Positions 1 through 5,169 of a stretch of DNA of 6,839 nt are shown piece by piece. The DNA is from an uncultured bacterium (GTDB lineage Bacteria > Bacteroidota > Bacteroidia > Bacteroidales > CAIWKO01). The position numbers and the translations under genes are program-made. Where the stretch lies: contig CAIWVT010000359.1 of assembly GCA_903916135.1 (NCBI GenBank), positions 1 to 6,839 on the forward strand, in the 5' to 3' direction. How positions within the stretch are numbered: the stretch's first letter is position 1; each line of letters starts with the position of its first letter. Below the pieces are notes generated by a model, which saw only the letters and a list, made by a program, of their open reading frames with translations, made no database searches and had not been told where the DNA came from.

Positions 1-1
1 A

Positions 2-67
2 CTGAAGGTAAATAATCAAGAATCTCCAAGTAGCAAAGATCAAGCAAGAAGAAGAAAAAGAAAATAA
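2..67 (+). CDS. rpsC: 30S ribosomal protein S3, C-terminal tail (partial, 5' end outside window)
   Basis: Only the last 21 codons and a TAA stop are present; one of the other two plus-strand frames is closed at base 3 (TGA) and the other at base 13 (TAA). The translated tail is hydrophilic, with a Ser/Pro/Lys stretch followed by a very basic end (Ala-Arg-Arg-Arg-Lys-Arg-Lys). No S3 domain (KH or C-terminal fold) is inside the window, so the identification rests on position: rpsC directly precedes rplP in the conserved bacterial S10 operon, and Bacteroidota S3 proteins usually end in a variable basic tail. S3 sits on the head of the small subunit near the mRNA entry channel. A different upstream gene cannot be excluded from 66 bases, but the gene order makes it unlikely. 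Confidence 0.75.
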   Translation: MKVNNQESPSSKDQARRRKRK

Positions 68-105
68 CTTAGTAAACTTAATGGTTAATTAAAATATATA
101 CTGTA

Positions 106-528
106 ATGTTACAGCCTAAAAAAACGAAATATAGGAAAATGCAAAAGCAACGCATGAAAGGTACTGCTCATCGCGGACATCAGATTTCATTCGGTTCTTT
201 TGCAATAAAAACTCTTGAGGAATATTGGATAACTGGTCGCCAAATAGAAGCAGCTCGTCAAGCCATTACACGTTACATGAAACGTGAAGGTCAGTTATGG
301 ATTAGAATATTTCCTGATAAACCAGTTACGAAAAAACCTGCCGAAGTTCGTATGGGTAAAGGTAAAGGTGCCTTAGAATATTATGTTGCGCGAGTTACAC
401 CTGGCAGAATTTTATTTGAAATTGATGGAGTTTCTTTTGATATTGCTAAAGAGGCTTTACGATTAGGAGCACAAAAGATGCCAGTTGATACAAAATTTGT
501 AATTAGAAGAGATTACGTTGAAGAATAA
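106..528 (+). CDS. rplP: 50S ribosomal protein L16
   Basis: Encodes 140 residues, close to the usual length of about 136-140. L16 binds 23S rRNA near the peptidyl-transferase centre and the A-site tRNA elbow and is a late assembly protein. The start Met-Leu-Gln-Pro-Lys is the invariant L16 N-terminus, which fixes the ATG. Further signatures are GRQIEAAR (residues 44-51), WIRIFPDKP (65-73) and VRMGKGKG (81-88). Arg82 in the last motif aligns with E. coli Arg81, the residue hydroxylated by the YcfD oxygenase; whether that modification occurs here cannot be told. The gene follows the rpsC stop after 38 bases, the longest spacer of the window, and is 11 bases from rpmC. The upstream spacer is AT-rich with no Shine-Dalgarno sequence. 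Confidence 0.98.
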   Translation: MLQPKKTKYRKMQKQRMKGTAHRGHQISFGSFAIKTLEEYWITGRQIEAARQAITRYMKREGQLWIRIFPDKPVTKKPAEVRMGKGKGALEYYVARVTPGRILFEIDGVSFDIAKEALRLGAQKMPVDTKFVIRRDYVEE

Positions 529-539
529 AATATAAATAA

Positions 540-773
540 ATGAAACAGCAAGTAATCAAAGAACTTTCATTAAGTGAACTTAGAGAAAGATTAGTGGAAG
601 AGAAAAAACAGTATTTAAAACTGAAAATGAACCATGCAGTTTCTCCTCTCGAAAATCCTATGAAGATAAAGGATTATCAAAAAACTATAGCTCGGATGCA
701 TACAGAATTGCGTAGAAGAGAAATACACGGAGAAACTACAACTGTTGATATAAATAACAGCAAAAAACAGTAA
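540..773 (+). CDS. rpmC: 50S ribosomal protein L29
   Basis: Encodes 77 residues. L29 is a small two-helix protein on the solvent side of the large subunit next to the polypeptide exit tunnel, close to where signal recognition particle and trigger factor dock. Residues 7-62 form the family core: a first helix with LSLSELRERLVEEKKQYLKL, the loop motif NHAVSPLENP (31-40) in the form I know from Bacteroidota, and a second helix containing KTIARMHTELRRRE (48-61). After that come about 15 polar residues (Thr-Thr-Thr-Val-Asp then Asn-Asn-Ser-Lys-Lys-Gln), making it longer than the common 60-70 residues. It lies 11 bases after rplP and 6 bases before rpsQ, the standard L16-L29-S17 order. The spacer contains no Shine-Dalgarno motif. 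Confidence 0.96.
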   Translation: MKQQVIKELSLSELRERLVEEKKQYLKLKMNHAVSPLENPMKIKDYQKTIARMHTELRRREIHGETTTVDINNSKKQ

Positions 774-779
774 ATTGTT

Positions 780-1034
780 ATGGAACGTAATTTAAGAAAA
801 GAAAAAACGGGTGTTGTTATCAGCAATAAAATGCAGAATACTATTGTGGTAAATGTAGAAAGAAAAGTAATGCACCCTAAGTATGGTAAATTCGTGAAAA
901 AAAATACCAAATTCATGGCTGATGATGAGAAAAACCAATGTAATATTGGTGATGTGGTTCTTATTGCAGAAACAAAGCCTTTGAGCAAAAATAAGTGTTG
1001 GCGCCTAGTAGAAATTATTGAAAGAGTTAAATAA
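780..1034 (+). CDS. rpsQ: 30S ribosomal protein S17
   Basis: Encodes 84 residues, the normal bacterial length. S17 is an OB-fold primary binder of the 5' domain of 16S rRNA. Recognisable elements are RNLRKEKTGVVISNKM (3-18), the strand motif TIVV (21-24), HPKYGKFV (32-39), the turn IGD (56-58) and the C-terminal ETKPLSK/WRLVEIIER segment (64-82), all in family order. It starts 6 bases after rpmC and its TAA is separated from the rplN ATG by only two bases, which suggests translational coupling. No Shine-Dalgarno motif precedes the ATG. A reading frame on the opposite strand spans this gene but is a shadow of its codons and matches no family I know. Confidence 0.97.
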   Translation: MERNLRKEKTGVVISNKMQNTIVVNVERKVMHPKYGKFVKKNTKFMADDEKNQCNIGDVVLIAETKPLSKNKCWRLVEIIERVK

Positions 1035-1036
1035 CT

Positions 1037-1405
1037 ATGATACAGCAAGAATCAAGATTAATTGTAGCAGACAACAGTGGTGCCAAAGAGGTACTCTGTA
1101 TCAGAGTGCTTGGAGGAACAAAACGTAGATATGCTTCAGTGGGAGATAGAATCATCGTTACTGTTAAAAGTGCTATTCCTTCTGGAAATATTAAAAAAGG
1201 AACTGTAAGTAAAGCAGTTATTGTAAGAACTAAGAAAGAAGTTAGAAGAAATGATGGATCTTACATTCGCTTTGATGATAATGCAGTAGTATTGTTAACT
1301 GCAACTGATGAGTTACGGGGTACTCGTATTTTTGGACCAGTGGCGAGAGAGCTTAGAGAAAAGCAATACATGAAGATTGTTTCATTGGCACCTGAGGTGC
1401 TATAA
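1037..1405 (+). CDS. rplN: 50S ribosomal protein L14
   Basis: Encodes exactly 122 residues, the canonical length. L14 binds 23S rRNA at the subunit interface, contacts helix 14 of 16S rRNA and is the docking site of the silencing factor RsfS. Signatures in order are MIQQESRL (1-8), ADNSGAKEVLCIRVLGG (11-27), SVGDRI (34-39), KKGTVSKAVIVRTKK (53-67), DGSYIRFDDNAVVL (73-86), GTRIFGPVARELR (95-107) and the C-terminal IVSLAPEVL (114-122). The ATG lies two bases after the rpsQ stop. The stop codon merges into a run of nine adenines that leads to rplX. Confidence 0.98.
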   Translation: MIQQESRLIVADNSGAKEVLCIRVLGGTKRRYASVGDRIIVTVKSAIPSGNIKKGTVSKAVIVRTKKEVRRNDGSYIRFDDNAVVLLTATDELRGTRIFGPVARELREKQYMKIVSLAPEVL

Positions 1406-1415
1406 AAAAAAATAT

Positions 1416-1745
1416 ATGCAACCGAAATTACATATTAAAAAAGGAGATACAGTAACTGTAATAGCAGGAGATTCGAAAGGTCAACAAGGTAAAGTGCTGA
1501 AAGTCGTTATTGAAAAGAACAAAGCAATTGTTGAAGGAGTTAACTTAATTTCTAAACATAGTAAACCCAATTCTAAAAATACAAAAGGTGGGATCTTAAA
1601 AAAAGAGTCTTTTGTTCATGCATCAAACCTCATGGTTCATGATTCTTCTGGTAAACCGACCCGGATCGGAAGAAGGATTGATGAAAAGACCAATAAATTA
1701 GTTAGGTATTCAAAAAAATCTGAAAAAAAGGAGATAATTAAGTAA
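1416..1745 (+). CDS. rplX: 50S ribosomal protein L24
   Basis: Encodes 109 residues. L24 is an assembly initiator that binds the 5' region of 23S rRNA and sits beside the exit tunnel. The N-terminal KOW motif is clear (LHIKKGDTVTVIAGDSKG, residues 5-22), followed by GVNLISKHSKP (41-51), the Gly-Gly-Ile turn (58-60) and PTRIGRR (81-87). The frame stays open upstream to an ATG at 1377 inside rplN, but the 13 extra residues (rich in His, Trp, Cys) look like out-of-frame L14 codons, and L24 proteins begin just before Lys-Leu-His-Ile-Lys-Lys-Gly, so the ATG at 1416 is chosen. The spacer after rplN is 10 bases. The TAA overlaps the rplE ATG by one base (TAATG), typical of coupled genes. Confidence 0.96.
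   Translation: MQPKLHIKKGDTVTVIAGDSKGQQGKVLKVVIEKNKAIVEGVNLISKHSKPNSKNTKGGILKKESFVHASNLMVHDSSGKPTRIGRRIDEKTNKLVRYSKKSEKKEIIK
1728..1733 (+). promoter_or_regulatory. Shine-Dalgarno-like AAGGAG upstream of rplE
   Basis: AAGGAG lies 11 bases before the rplE ATG, inside the last codons of rplX (Lys-Glu). It is the only strong, roughly placed anti-SD complement found before any of the 15 starts in the window. The spacing is longer than optimal. In Bacteroidota the 16S anti-SD tail is generally not used for initiation, so it may only reflect Lys-Glu codons. Functional status is an inference. Confidence 0.3.
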
Positions 1746-2299
1746 TGGACTATCAACCAAGACTAAAAGAGAAATATCATAAAGAAATTGTTTCAAATTT
1801 AAAGGAACAGTTTCAATATAAAAATGTAATGCAAGTTCCTAAGTTGTTAAAAATTTGTCTTAATCAAGGCGTTGGAGGTGCAATTGCTGATAAAAAAATA
1901 ATAGACATTGGTGTTGAAGAAATGGCTATGATTTCTGGACAAAAGGCTGTACAAACAAAATCGAAAAAGGACATTTCGAATTTCAAGCTTAGAAAAGGAA
2001 TGCCTATCGGTGTTAGAGTGACGCTTCGAAGCGAAAAAATGTATGAATTTCTTGACCGCTTGATTTCAGTAACAATACCGCGTATTCGAGATTTTCGTGG
2101 TATTAACGATAAAGGATTTGATGGGAGAGGAAATTTCTCGTTTGGGATTACTGAACAAATCATTTTTCCTGAAATTAATATTGACAAAATTAATAAAATT
2201 AATGGATTAGATATTACTTTTGTAACTTCTGCACCAACTGACAAAGAAGCTCATGCTTTATTAAAGGAATTTGGGTTACCATTTAAAAATCAAAAATAA
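1745..2299 (+). CDS. rplE: 50S ribosomal protein L5
   Basis: Encodes 184 residues, slightly above the 179 of E. coli and usual for Bacteroidota. L5 binds 5S rRNA as part of the 5S RNP with L18 and forms part of the central protuberance, contacting the P-site tRNA. Seen in order: an N-terminal helix ending in MQVPKL (29-34), the strand LLKICLNQGVG (34-44), ISGQKAVQTKSKKDISNFKL (63-82), RKGMPIGVRVTLR (83-95), PRIRDFRGI (112-120), ITEQIIFPEIN (135-145) and the C-terminal LLKEFGLPF (172-180). Its ATG overlaps the rplX stop. In E. coli, S8 represses the spc operon by binding near the start of this gene; I could not recognise an equivalent rRNA-mimic structure here. One base separates its stop from rpsN. 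Confidence 0.98.
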   Translation: MDYQPRLKEKYHKEIVSNLKEQFQYKNVMQVPKLLKICLNQGVGGAIADKKIIDIGVEEMAMISGQKAVQTKSKKDISNFKLRKGMPIGVRVTLRSEKMYEFLDRLISVTIPRIRDFRGINDKGFDGRGNFSFGITEQIIFPEINIDKINKINGLDITFVTSAPTDKEAHALLKEFGLPFKNQK

Positions 2300-2300
2300 C

Positions 2301-2570
2301 ATGGCAAAAGAATCAATTAAAGCTCGTGAAGTTAAACGTGAAAAACTTTATGAAAAATATAAAGAGAAAAGACTTGAATTAAAAAAAGCTGGAGATTATT
2401 TAGCTTTACAAAAATTACCAAAGAATTCCTCTCCTGTCCGTTTACACAATAGATGTCAGATTACTGGACGCCCAAAAGGATACATGAGGCAATTTGGAAT
2501 TTCACGTATAAATTTTCGAGAAATGGCTTTATCTGGTCTTATTCCTGGTGTTAAAAAAGCAAGTTGGTAA
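2301..2570 (+). CDS. rpsN: 30S ribosomal protein S14, zinc-independent (long) form
   Basis: Encodes 89 residues. S14 is a late-binding protein of the 30S head near the A site. MAKESIKARE at the N-terminus and HNRCQITGRPKGYMRQFGIS (49-68) with NFREMALSG (71-79) and the C-terminal KKASW are diagnostic. There is one cysteine, not the two Cys-X-X-Cys pairs of the 61-residue zinc-ribbon form, so this is the zinc-free type. The frame is open back to an ATG at 2271 inside rplE, but those ten residues are not S14-like; Met-Ala-Lys at 2301, one base after the rplE stop, is the family start. A 37-base A-rich spacer follows before rpsH. Confidence 0.97.
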   Translation: MAKESIKAREVKREKLYEKYKEKRLELKKAGDYLALQKLPKNSSPVRLHNRCQITGRPKGYMRQFGISRINFREMALSGLIPGVKKASW

Positions 2571-2607
2571 AAAATAAACAGTAGTAATAATAAAAAAAAC
2601 ATGAACT

Positions 2608-3006
2608 ATGAATACTGATCCTATTTCAGATTATTTGACGAGAATTAGAAATGCTGTTATGGCAAACCATAGGATGGTTGAAATACCTGCTTCAAATCTT
2701 AAGAAAAGCATGACCAAAATACTTTTCGAAAAAGGATATATCCTAAATTATAAATTTGAAGAAGAGTCAAAACCAGGAACTATAAAAATTGCATTAAAAT
2801 ACCATCCTACATCCAAAGCTTCAGCTATTTCTACTTTGAAAAGAATAAGTAGTCCAGGATTAAGACAATATGTTAATGCTGAGAAACTTCCAAGAGTTCT
2901 GAATGGACTTGGCATTGCAATAGTATCTACTTCGAAAGGTGTAATGACTGATAAAGAGGCTAGAAATTTGAAAGTTGGTGGTGAAGTAATTTGTTACGTT
3001 AGTTAA
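2608..3006 (+). CDS. rpsH: 30S ribosomal protein S8
   Basis: Encodes 132 residues, the usual size. S8 is a primary binder of the central domain of 16S rRNA (helix 21) and in E. coli is also the translational repressor of the spc operon. Key elements are the N-terminal DPISDYLTRIRNA (4-16), the hydrophobic strand KILFEKGYI (37-45), SPGLRQYV (82-89) and the C-terminal RNA-binding region with LPRVLNGLGIAIVSTSKG (94-111), MTDKEAR (113-119) and GGEVICYV (124-131). The start Met-Asn-Thr-Asp-Pro fits the family. Another ATG seven bases upstream (2601) is in a different frame, stops after five codons and is not used for S8. No Shine-Dalgarno motif is present; the leader has a run of eight adenines. 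Confidence 0.98.
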   Translation: MNTDPISDYLTRIRNAVMANHRMVEIPASNLKKSMTKILFEKGYILNYKFEEESKPGTIKIALKYHPTSKASAISTLKRISSPGLRQYVNAEKLPRVLNGLGIAIVSTSKGVMTDKEARNLKVGGEVICYVS

Positions 3007-3024
3007 TAATTTAAAAAAGAAAAA

Positions 3025-3576
3025 ATGTCACGTATAGGGAAATTACCGATAGCAATACCTCAGCAAGTTACACTTACCGTTTCTAACGATAACGAAGTTA
3101 CTGTTAAAGGACCAAAAGGTATCTTAAAACAAATGATTGATTCAAATATAACTGTCAAAGTTGATGGTGAGAATATTGTTGTAGAACGAGCAAATGATAG
3201 TGTTAAGGCAAAGCATGGTTTATATCGTTCGCTAATTGCCAACATGGTTCAAGGGGTATCTGAAGGTTTTAAATTTGAACAAGAGTTAATAGGTGTAGGT
3301 TATAAAGCAGATGCTCAAAATAATGTGTTAGAACTTGCATTGGGGTATTCACATAACTTTTTTATTGAATTACCTGTTGAAGTAAAAGTAGCTACCGTAA
3401 ATGAAAGAGGAAAGCCTCCAACAATTATATTAGAATCAAACGATAAGCAACTAATAGGACAAGTTGCTGCAAAGATTCGTTCTTTAAGAAAACCTGAACC
3501 ATATAAAGGAAAAGGTATAAGATTTAAAAATGAAGTTGTTAGAAAGAAAGCCGGCAAATCAGCCGTTCAGAAATAA
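3025..3576 (+). CDS. rplF: 50S ribosomal protein L6
   Basis: Encodes 183 residues, near the usual 177-184. L6 has two tandem copies of an alpha/beta fold and binds 23S rRNA near the factor-binding site. Signatures are MSRIGKLPI (1-9), VTVKGPKG (25-32), HGLYRSLIANMVQGVSEGF (64-82), the second-domain motif IGVGYKA (89-95) and the C-terminal PEPYKGKGIRF (157-167) followed by VRKKAGKSA (172-180). The start is the family Met-Ser-Arg-Ile-Gly, preceded by an A-rich 18-base spacer after rpsH and no Shine-Dalgarno sequence. Two reading frames on the minus strand cover parts of this gene but are shadows of the L6 codons. Confidence 0.98.
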   Translation: MSRIGKLPIAIPQQVTLTVSNDNEVTVKGPKGILKQMIDSNITVKVDGENIVVERANDSVKAKHGLYRSLIANMVQGVSEGFKFEQELIGVGYKADAQNNVLELALGYSHNFFIELPVEVKVATVNERGKPPTIILESNDKQLIGQVAAKIRSLRKPEPYKGKGIRFKNEVVRKKAGKSAVQK

Positions 3577-3603
3577 ATGTTTTAAAATTAAACTCTTCGA
3601 GTA

Positions 3604-3966
3604 ATGGCAATAAAGAATTTCAAAGAATACAGACGATTACGGATCAAACATAGGATCAGGAAGATCGTGAAAGGTACTGCAGAACGTCCGCGAATGTCGG
3701 TATTTAGGAGCAATACTAATATATATGTTCAATTAATTGACGATGAAGCAAAAAAAACTATTATTGCTGTGTCATCAATGGAACAAGAAATTGCAAGTGT
3801 AAAGGCAACTAAGGTTGAAAAATCAAAATTAGTGGGAAAAACGTTTGCGCAGAAAGCAATTGAAGCAGGTATAACTGCTGTTGTATTCGACAGAGGCGGA
3901 TACTTATATCATGGTAGAGTAAAATCATTAGCCGATTCAGCCAGAGAAGCTGGTTTAAAATTTTAA
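3604..3966 (+). CDS. rplR: 50S ribosomal protein L18
   Basis: Encodes 120 residues, close to the E. coli 117. L18 binds 5S rRNA and, with L5, anchors it in the central protuberance. A basic N-terminal tail (residues 2-23, many Arg/Lys) is followed by GTAERPRMSVFRSNTNIYVQ (24-43), LVGKTFAQKAIEAGI (76-90) and the hallmark C-terminus VVFDRGGYLYHGRVKSLADS (93-112) ending Ala-Gly-Leu-Lys-Phe. The spacer after rplF is 27 bases and contains a short 4-bp inverted repeat just before the ATG. rpsE follows after six bases. No Shine-Dalgarno motif. Confidence 0.98.
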   Translation: MAIKNFKEYRRLRIKHRIRKIVKGTAERPRMSVFRSNTNIYVQLIDDEAKKTIIAVSSMEQEIASVKATKVEKSKLVGKTFAQKAIEAGITAVVFDRGGYLYHGRVKSLADSAREAGLKF

Positions 3967-3972
3967 TAAGAT

Positions 3973-4491
3973 ATGTCAAACGCAAATATCAAAAGAGTTA
4001 AGTCAAGCGAAATCGAGTTTAAAGACAGATTAGTGAGCATACAAAGAGTTACCAAAGTAACTAAAGGTGGAAGAACTTTCAGCTTTTCGGCTATCGTTGT
4101 CGTTGGAAATGAAAACGGAGTTGTTGGTTATGGTCTTGGGAAAGCAAAAGAAGTTACTGCAGCAATTGCAAAAGGAATTGATGATGCTAAAAAGAACCTA
4201 ATAAAAGTTCCCGTATTTAATGGTACTGTTCCTCACGAACAATATGGTAAATACAGCGGAGCATACATTTTCCTAAAGCCTGCAGCACCTGGTACTGGAG
4301 TTATTGCTGGAGGTGCAATGCGTGCAGTTTTAGAAAGTGTTGGTGTTAAAAATGTGTTGGCAAAATCAAAAGGCTCTTCAAATCCACACAGTGTTGTGAA
4401 AGCTACTATGGATGCTTTAATAAAAATGAAAGATCCTTTCACAATAGCTCAATTAAGAGGTATATCATTAAGCAGAGTTTTTAACGGTTAA
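3973..4491 (+). CDS. rpsE: 30S ribosomal protein S5
   Basis: Encodes 172 residues. S5 lies at the back of the 30S subunit, contacts S4 and S8, lines the mRNA entry path and affects decoding accuracy. The N-terminal double-stranded-RNA-binding-like domain is visible as EFKDRLVSIQRVTKVTKGGR (15-34), SAIVVVGNENGVVGYGLGKA (39-58) and KNLIKVPVFNGTVPH (74-88). The C-terminal domain has PAAPGTGVIAGGAMRAVLE (103-121) and GVKNVLAKSKGSSNPHSVVK (124-143). It starts six bases after rplR with Met-Ser-Asn, and family-conserved sequence begins at about residue 13, so a short N-terminal extension is normal. rpmD follows after 22 bases. Confidence 0.98.
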   Translation: MSNANIKRVKSSEIEFKDRLVSIQRVTKVTKGGRTFSFSAIVVVGNENGVVGYGLGKAKEVTAAIAKGIDDAKKNLIKVPVFNGTVPHEQYGKYSGAYIFLKPAAPGTGVIAGGAMRAVLESVGVKNVLAKSKGSSNPHSVVKATMDALIKMKDPFTIAQLRGISLSRVFNG

Positions 4492-4513
4492 TCGCTTTAG
4501 CAAAAATATAAAC

Positions 4514-4693
4514 ATGAAAAAGTTAAGAATTAGTCAAGTTAAAAGTGGTATTGACAGAAAAGCTGATCAAAAAAGAACACTGATTGCATTAGGAATTAGA
4601 AAAATGCATCATTCTGTTGAAGTAGAAGCAACACCGCAAATAGAAGGGATGATTAGAAAAATCAACCATTTATTATCGGTTGAAGAAATTTAA
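4514..4693 (+). CDS. rpmD: 50S ribosomal protein L30
   Basis: A short gene of 59 residues filling the interval between rpsE and rplO. L30 is a small ferredoxin-like-fold protein of the large subunit that binds 23S rRNA. The translation begins Met-Lys-Lys-Leu-Arg-Ile-Ser-Gln-Val-Lys-Ser-Gly-Ile and continues with KRTLIALGIRKMHHSVEV (20-37), matching the family pattern of a first strand, then Thr-Leu-X-Ala-Leu-Gly-(Leu/Ile)-X-Lys and a conserved stretch ending in Val. The C-terminus GMIRKINHLLSVEE (45-58) corresponds to the usual 'gM(I)xKVxHLVxVEE'. The length of 59 is standard. The ATG lies 22 bases after the rpsE stop and a 26-base A-rich spacer follows. Order S5-L30-L15 is the classic spc order. 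Confidence 0.96.
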   Translation: MKKLRISQVKSGIDRKADQKRTLIALGIRKMHHSVEVEATPQIEGMIRKINHLLSVEEI

Positions 4694-4719
4694 TTAAAGA
4701 TATTAAATAAAAAAATACA

Positions 4720-5166
4720 ATGGACTTAAGTAATCTGAAACCAGCAAAGGGTTCGACAAAAAAATGCAAACGAATTGGGAGAGGCCAAGGTTCTGGTAGA
4801 GGTGGAACTTCTACAAGAGGAAACAAAGGTGCTCAATCAAGATCTGGTTATTCTAGAAAGTTAGCTTTTGAAGGAGGTCAAATGCCTTTAATACGGAGAA
4901 TCCCCAAGTTTGGATTCACTAATTTTAATAGAGTAGAATATAGTGGTATTAATATAGATACATTACAAAAATTAGCGGAAGCAAAAAATTTAACAAGCAT
5001 TGATATTAAAATTCTTATTGATAACGGTCTGTCCTCAAAAAAAGATTTAATAAAGATTTTAGGAAGAGGTGCTTTAACTATCAAGCTTAATGTTACTGCG
5101 CATGCCTTTTCAGCTACTGCAATAAAAATTATAGAAGCTCAAGGTGGAACCGCAACAAAACTTTAA
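4720..5166 (+). CDS. rplO: 50S ribosomal protein L15
   Basis: Encodes 148 residues, close to the E. coli 144. L15 has an extended glycine/arginine-rich N-terminal arm that threads into 23S rRNA, and a globular C-terminal domain. Seen are DLSNLKPAKGSTKK (2-15), RIGRGQGSGRGGTSTRGNKG (18-37), FEGGQMPLIRRIPKFGF (50-66) and the C-terminal LIKILGRGALTIKLNVTAHA (110-129) with KIIEAQGGTA (136-145). Start Met-Asp-Leu-Ser-Asn-Leu is the family start. The gene is preceded by an A-rich leader and no Shine-Dalgarno sequence. Its TAA is followed after three bases by the secY ATG. Confidence 0.98.
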   Translation: MDLSNLKPAKGSTKKCKRIGRGQGSGRGGTSTRGNKGAQSRSGYSRKLAFEGGQMPLIRRIPKFGFTNFNRVEYSGINIDTLQKLAEAKNLTSIDIKILIDNGLSSKKDLIKILGRGALTIKLNVTAHAFSATAIKIIEAQGGTATKL

Positions 5167-5169
5167 TGG

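Noticed and set aside
81..92. Tiny ORF (Met-Val-Asn-stop) in the rpsC-rplP spacer, and a two-codon one at 3577-3585 before rplR
   Set aside because: Expected number of chance ATGs in about 225 spacer bases is around four, so these need no explanation.
677..1048. A 123-codon reading frame on the minus strand across rpmC, rpsQ and the start of rplN
   Set aside because: It lies opposite three well-identified ribosomal genes, is rich in Leu/Ile/Phe/Ser as expected from reverse-complemented Lys/Glu/Asn codons, and resembles no known family.
1404..1412. Run of nine adenines between rplN and rplX as a slippage or frameshift site
   Set aside because: It lies after the rplN stop begins and before the rplX start, so slippage would not change either protein; A-rich spacers are general here.
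1700..1800. An S8-binding, 16S helix-21-like autoregulatory structure at the rplX-rplE junction, as in E. coli
   Set aside because: I looked for it because of the known E. coli control site but found no convincing stem with the S8-recognised bulge; reading by eye cannot exclude a divergent site.
2181..2216. TTGACA hexamer in rplE as a sigma-70 -35 box
   Set aside because: No -10 hexamer at proper spacing, inside a coding region, and this phylum's main sigma factor does not use that consensus.
1864..2244. A 126-codon reading frame on the minus strand inside rplE
   Set aside because: Shadow of the L5 coding sequence; no start context or family resemblance.
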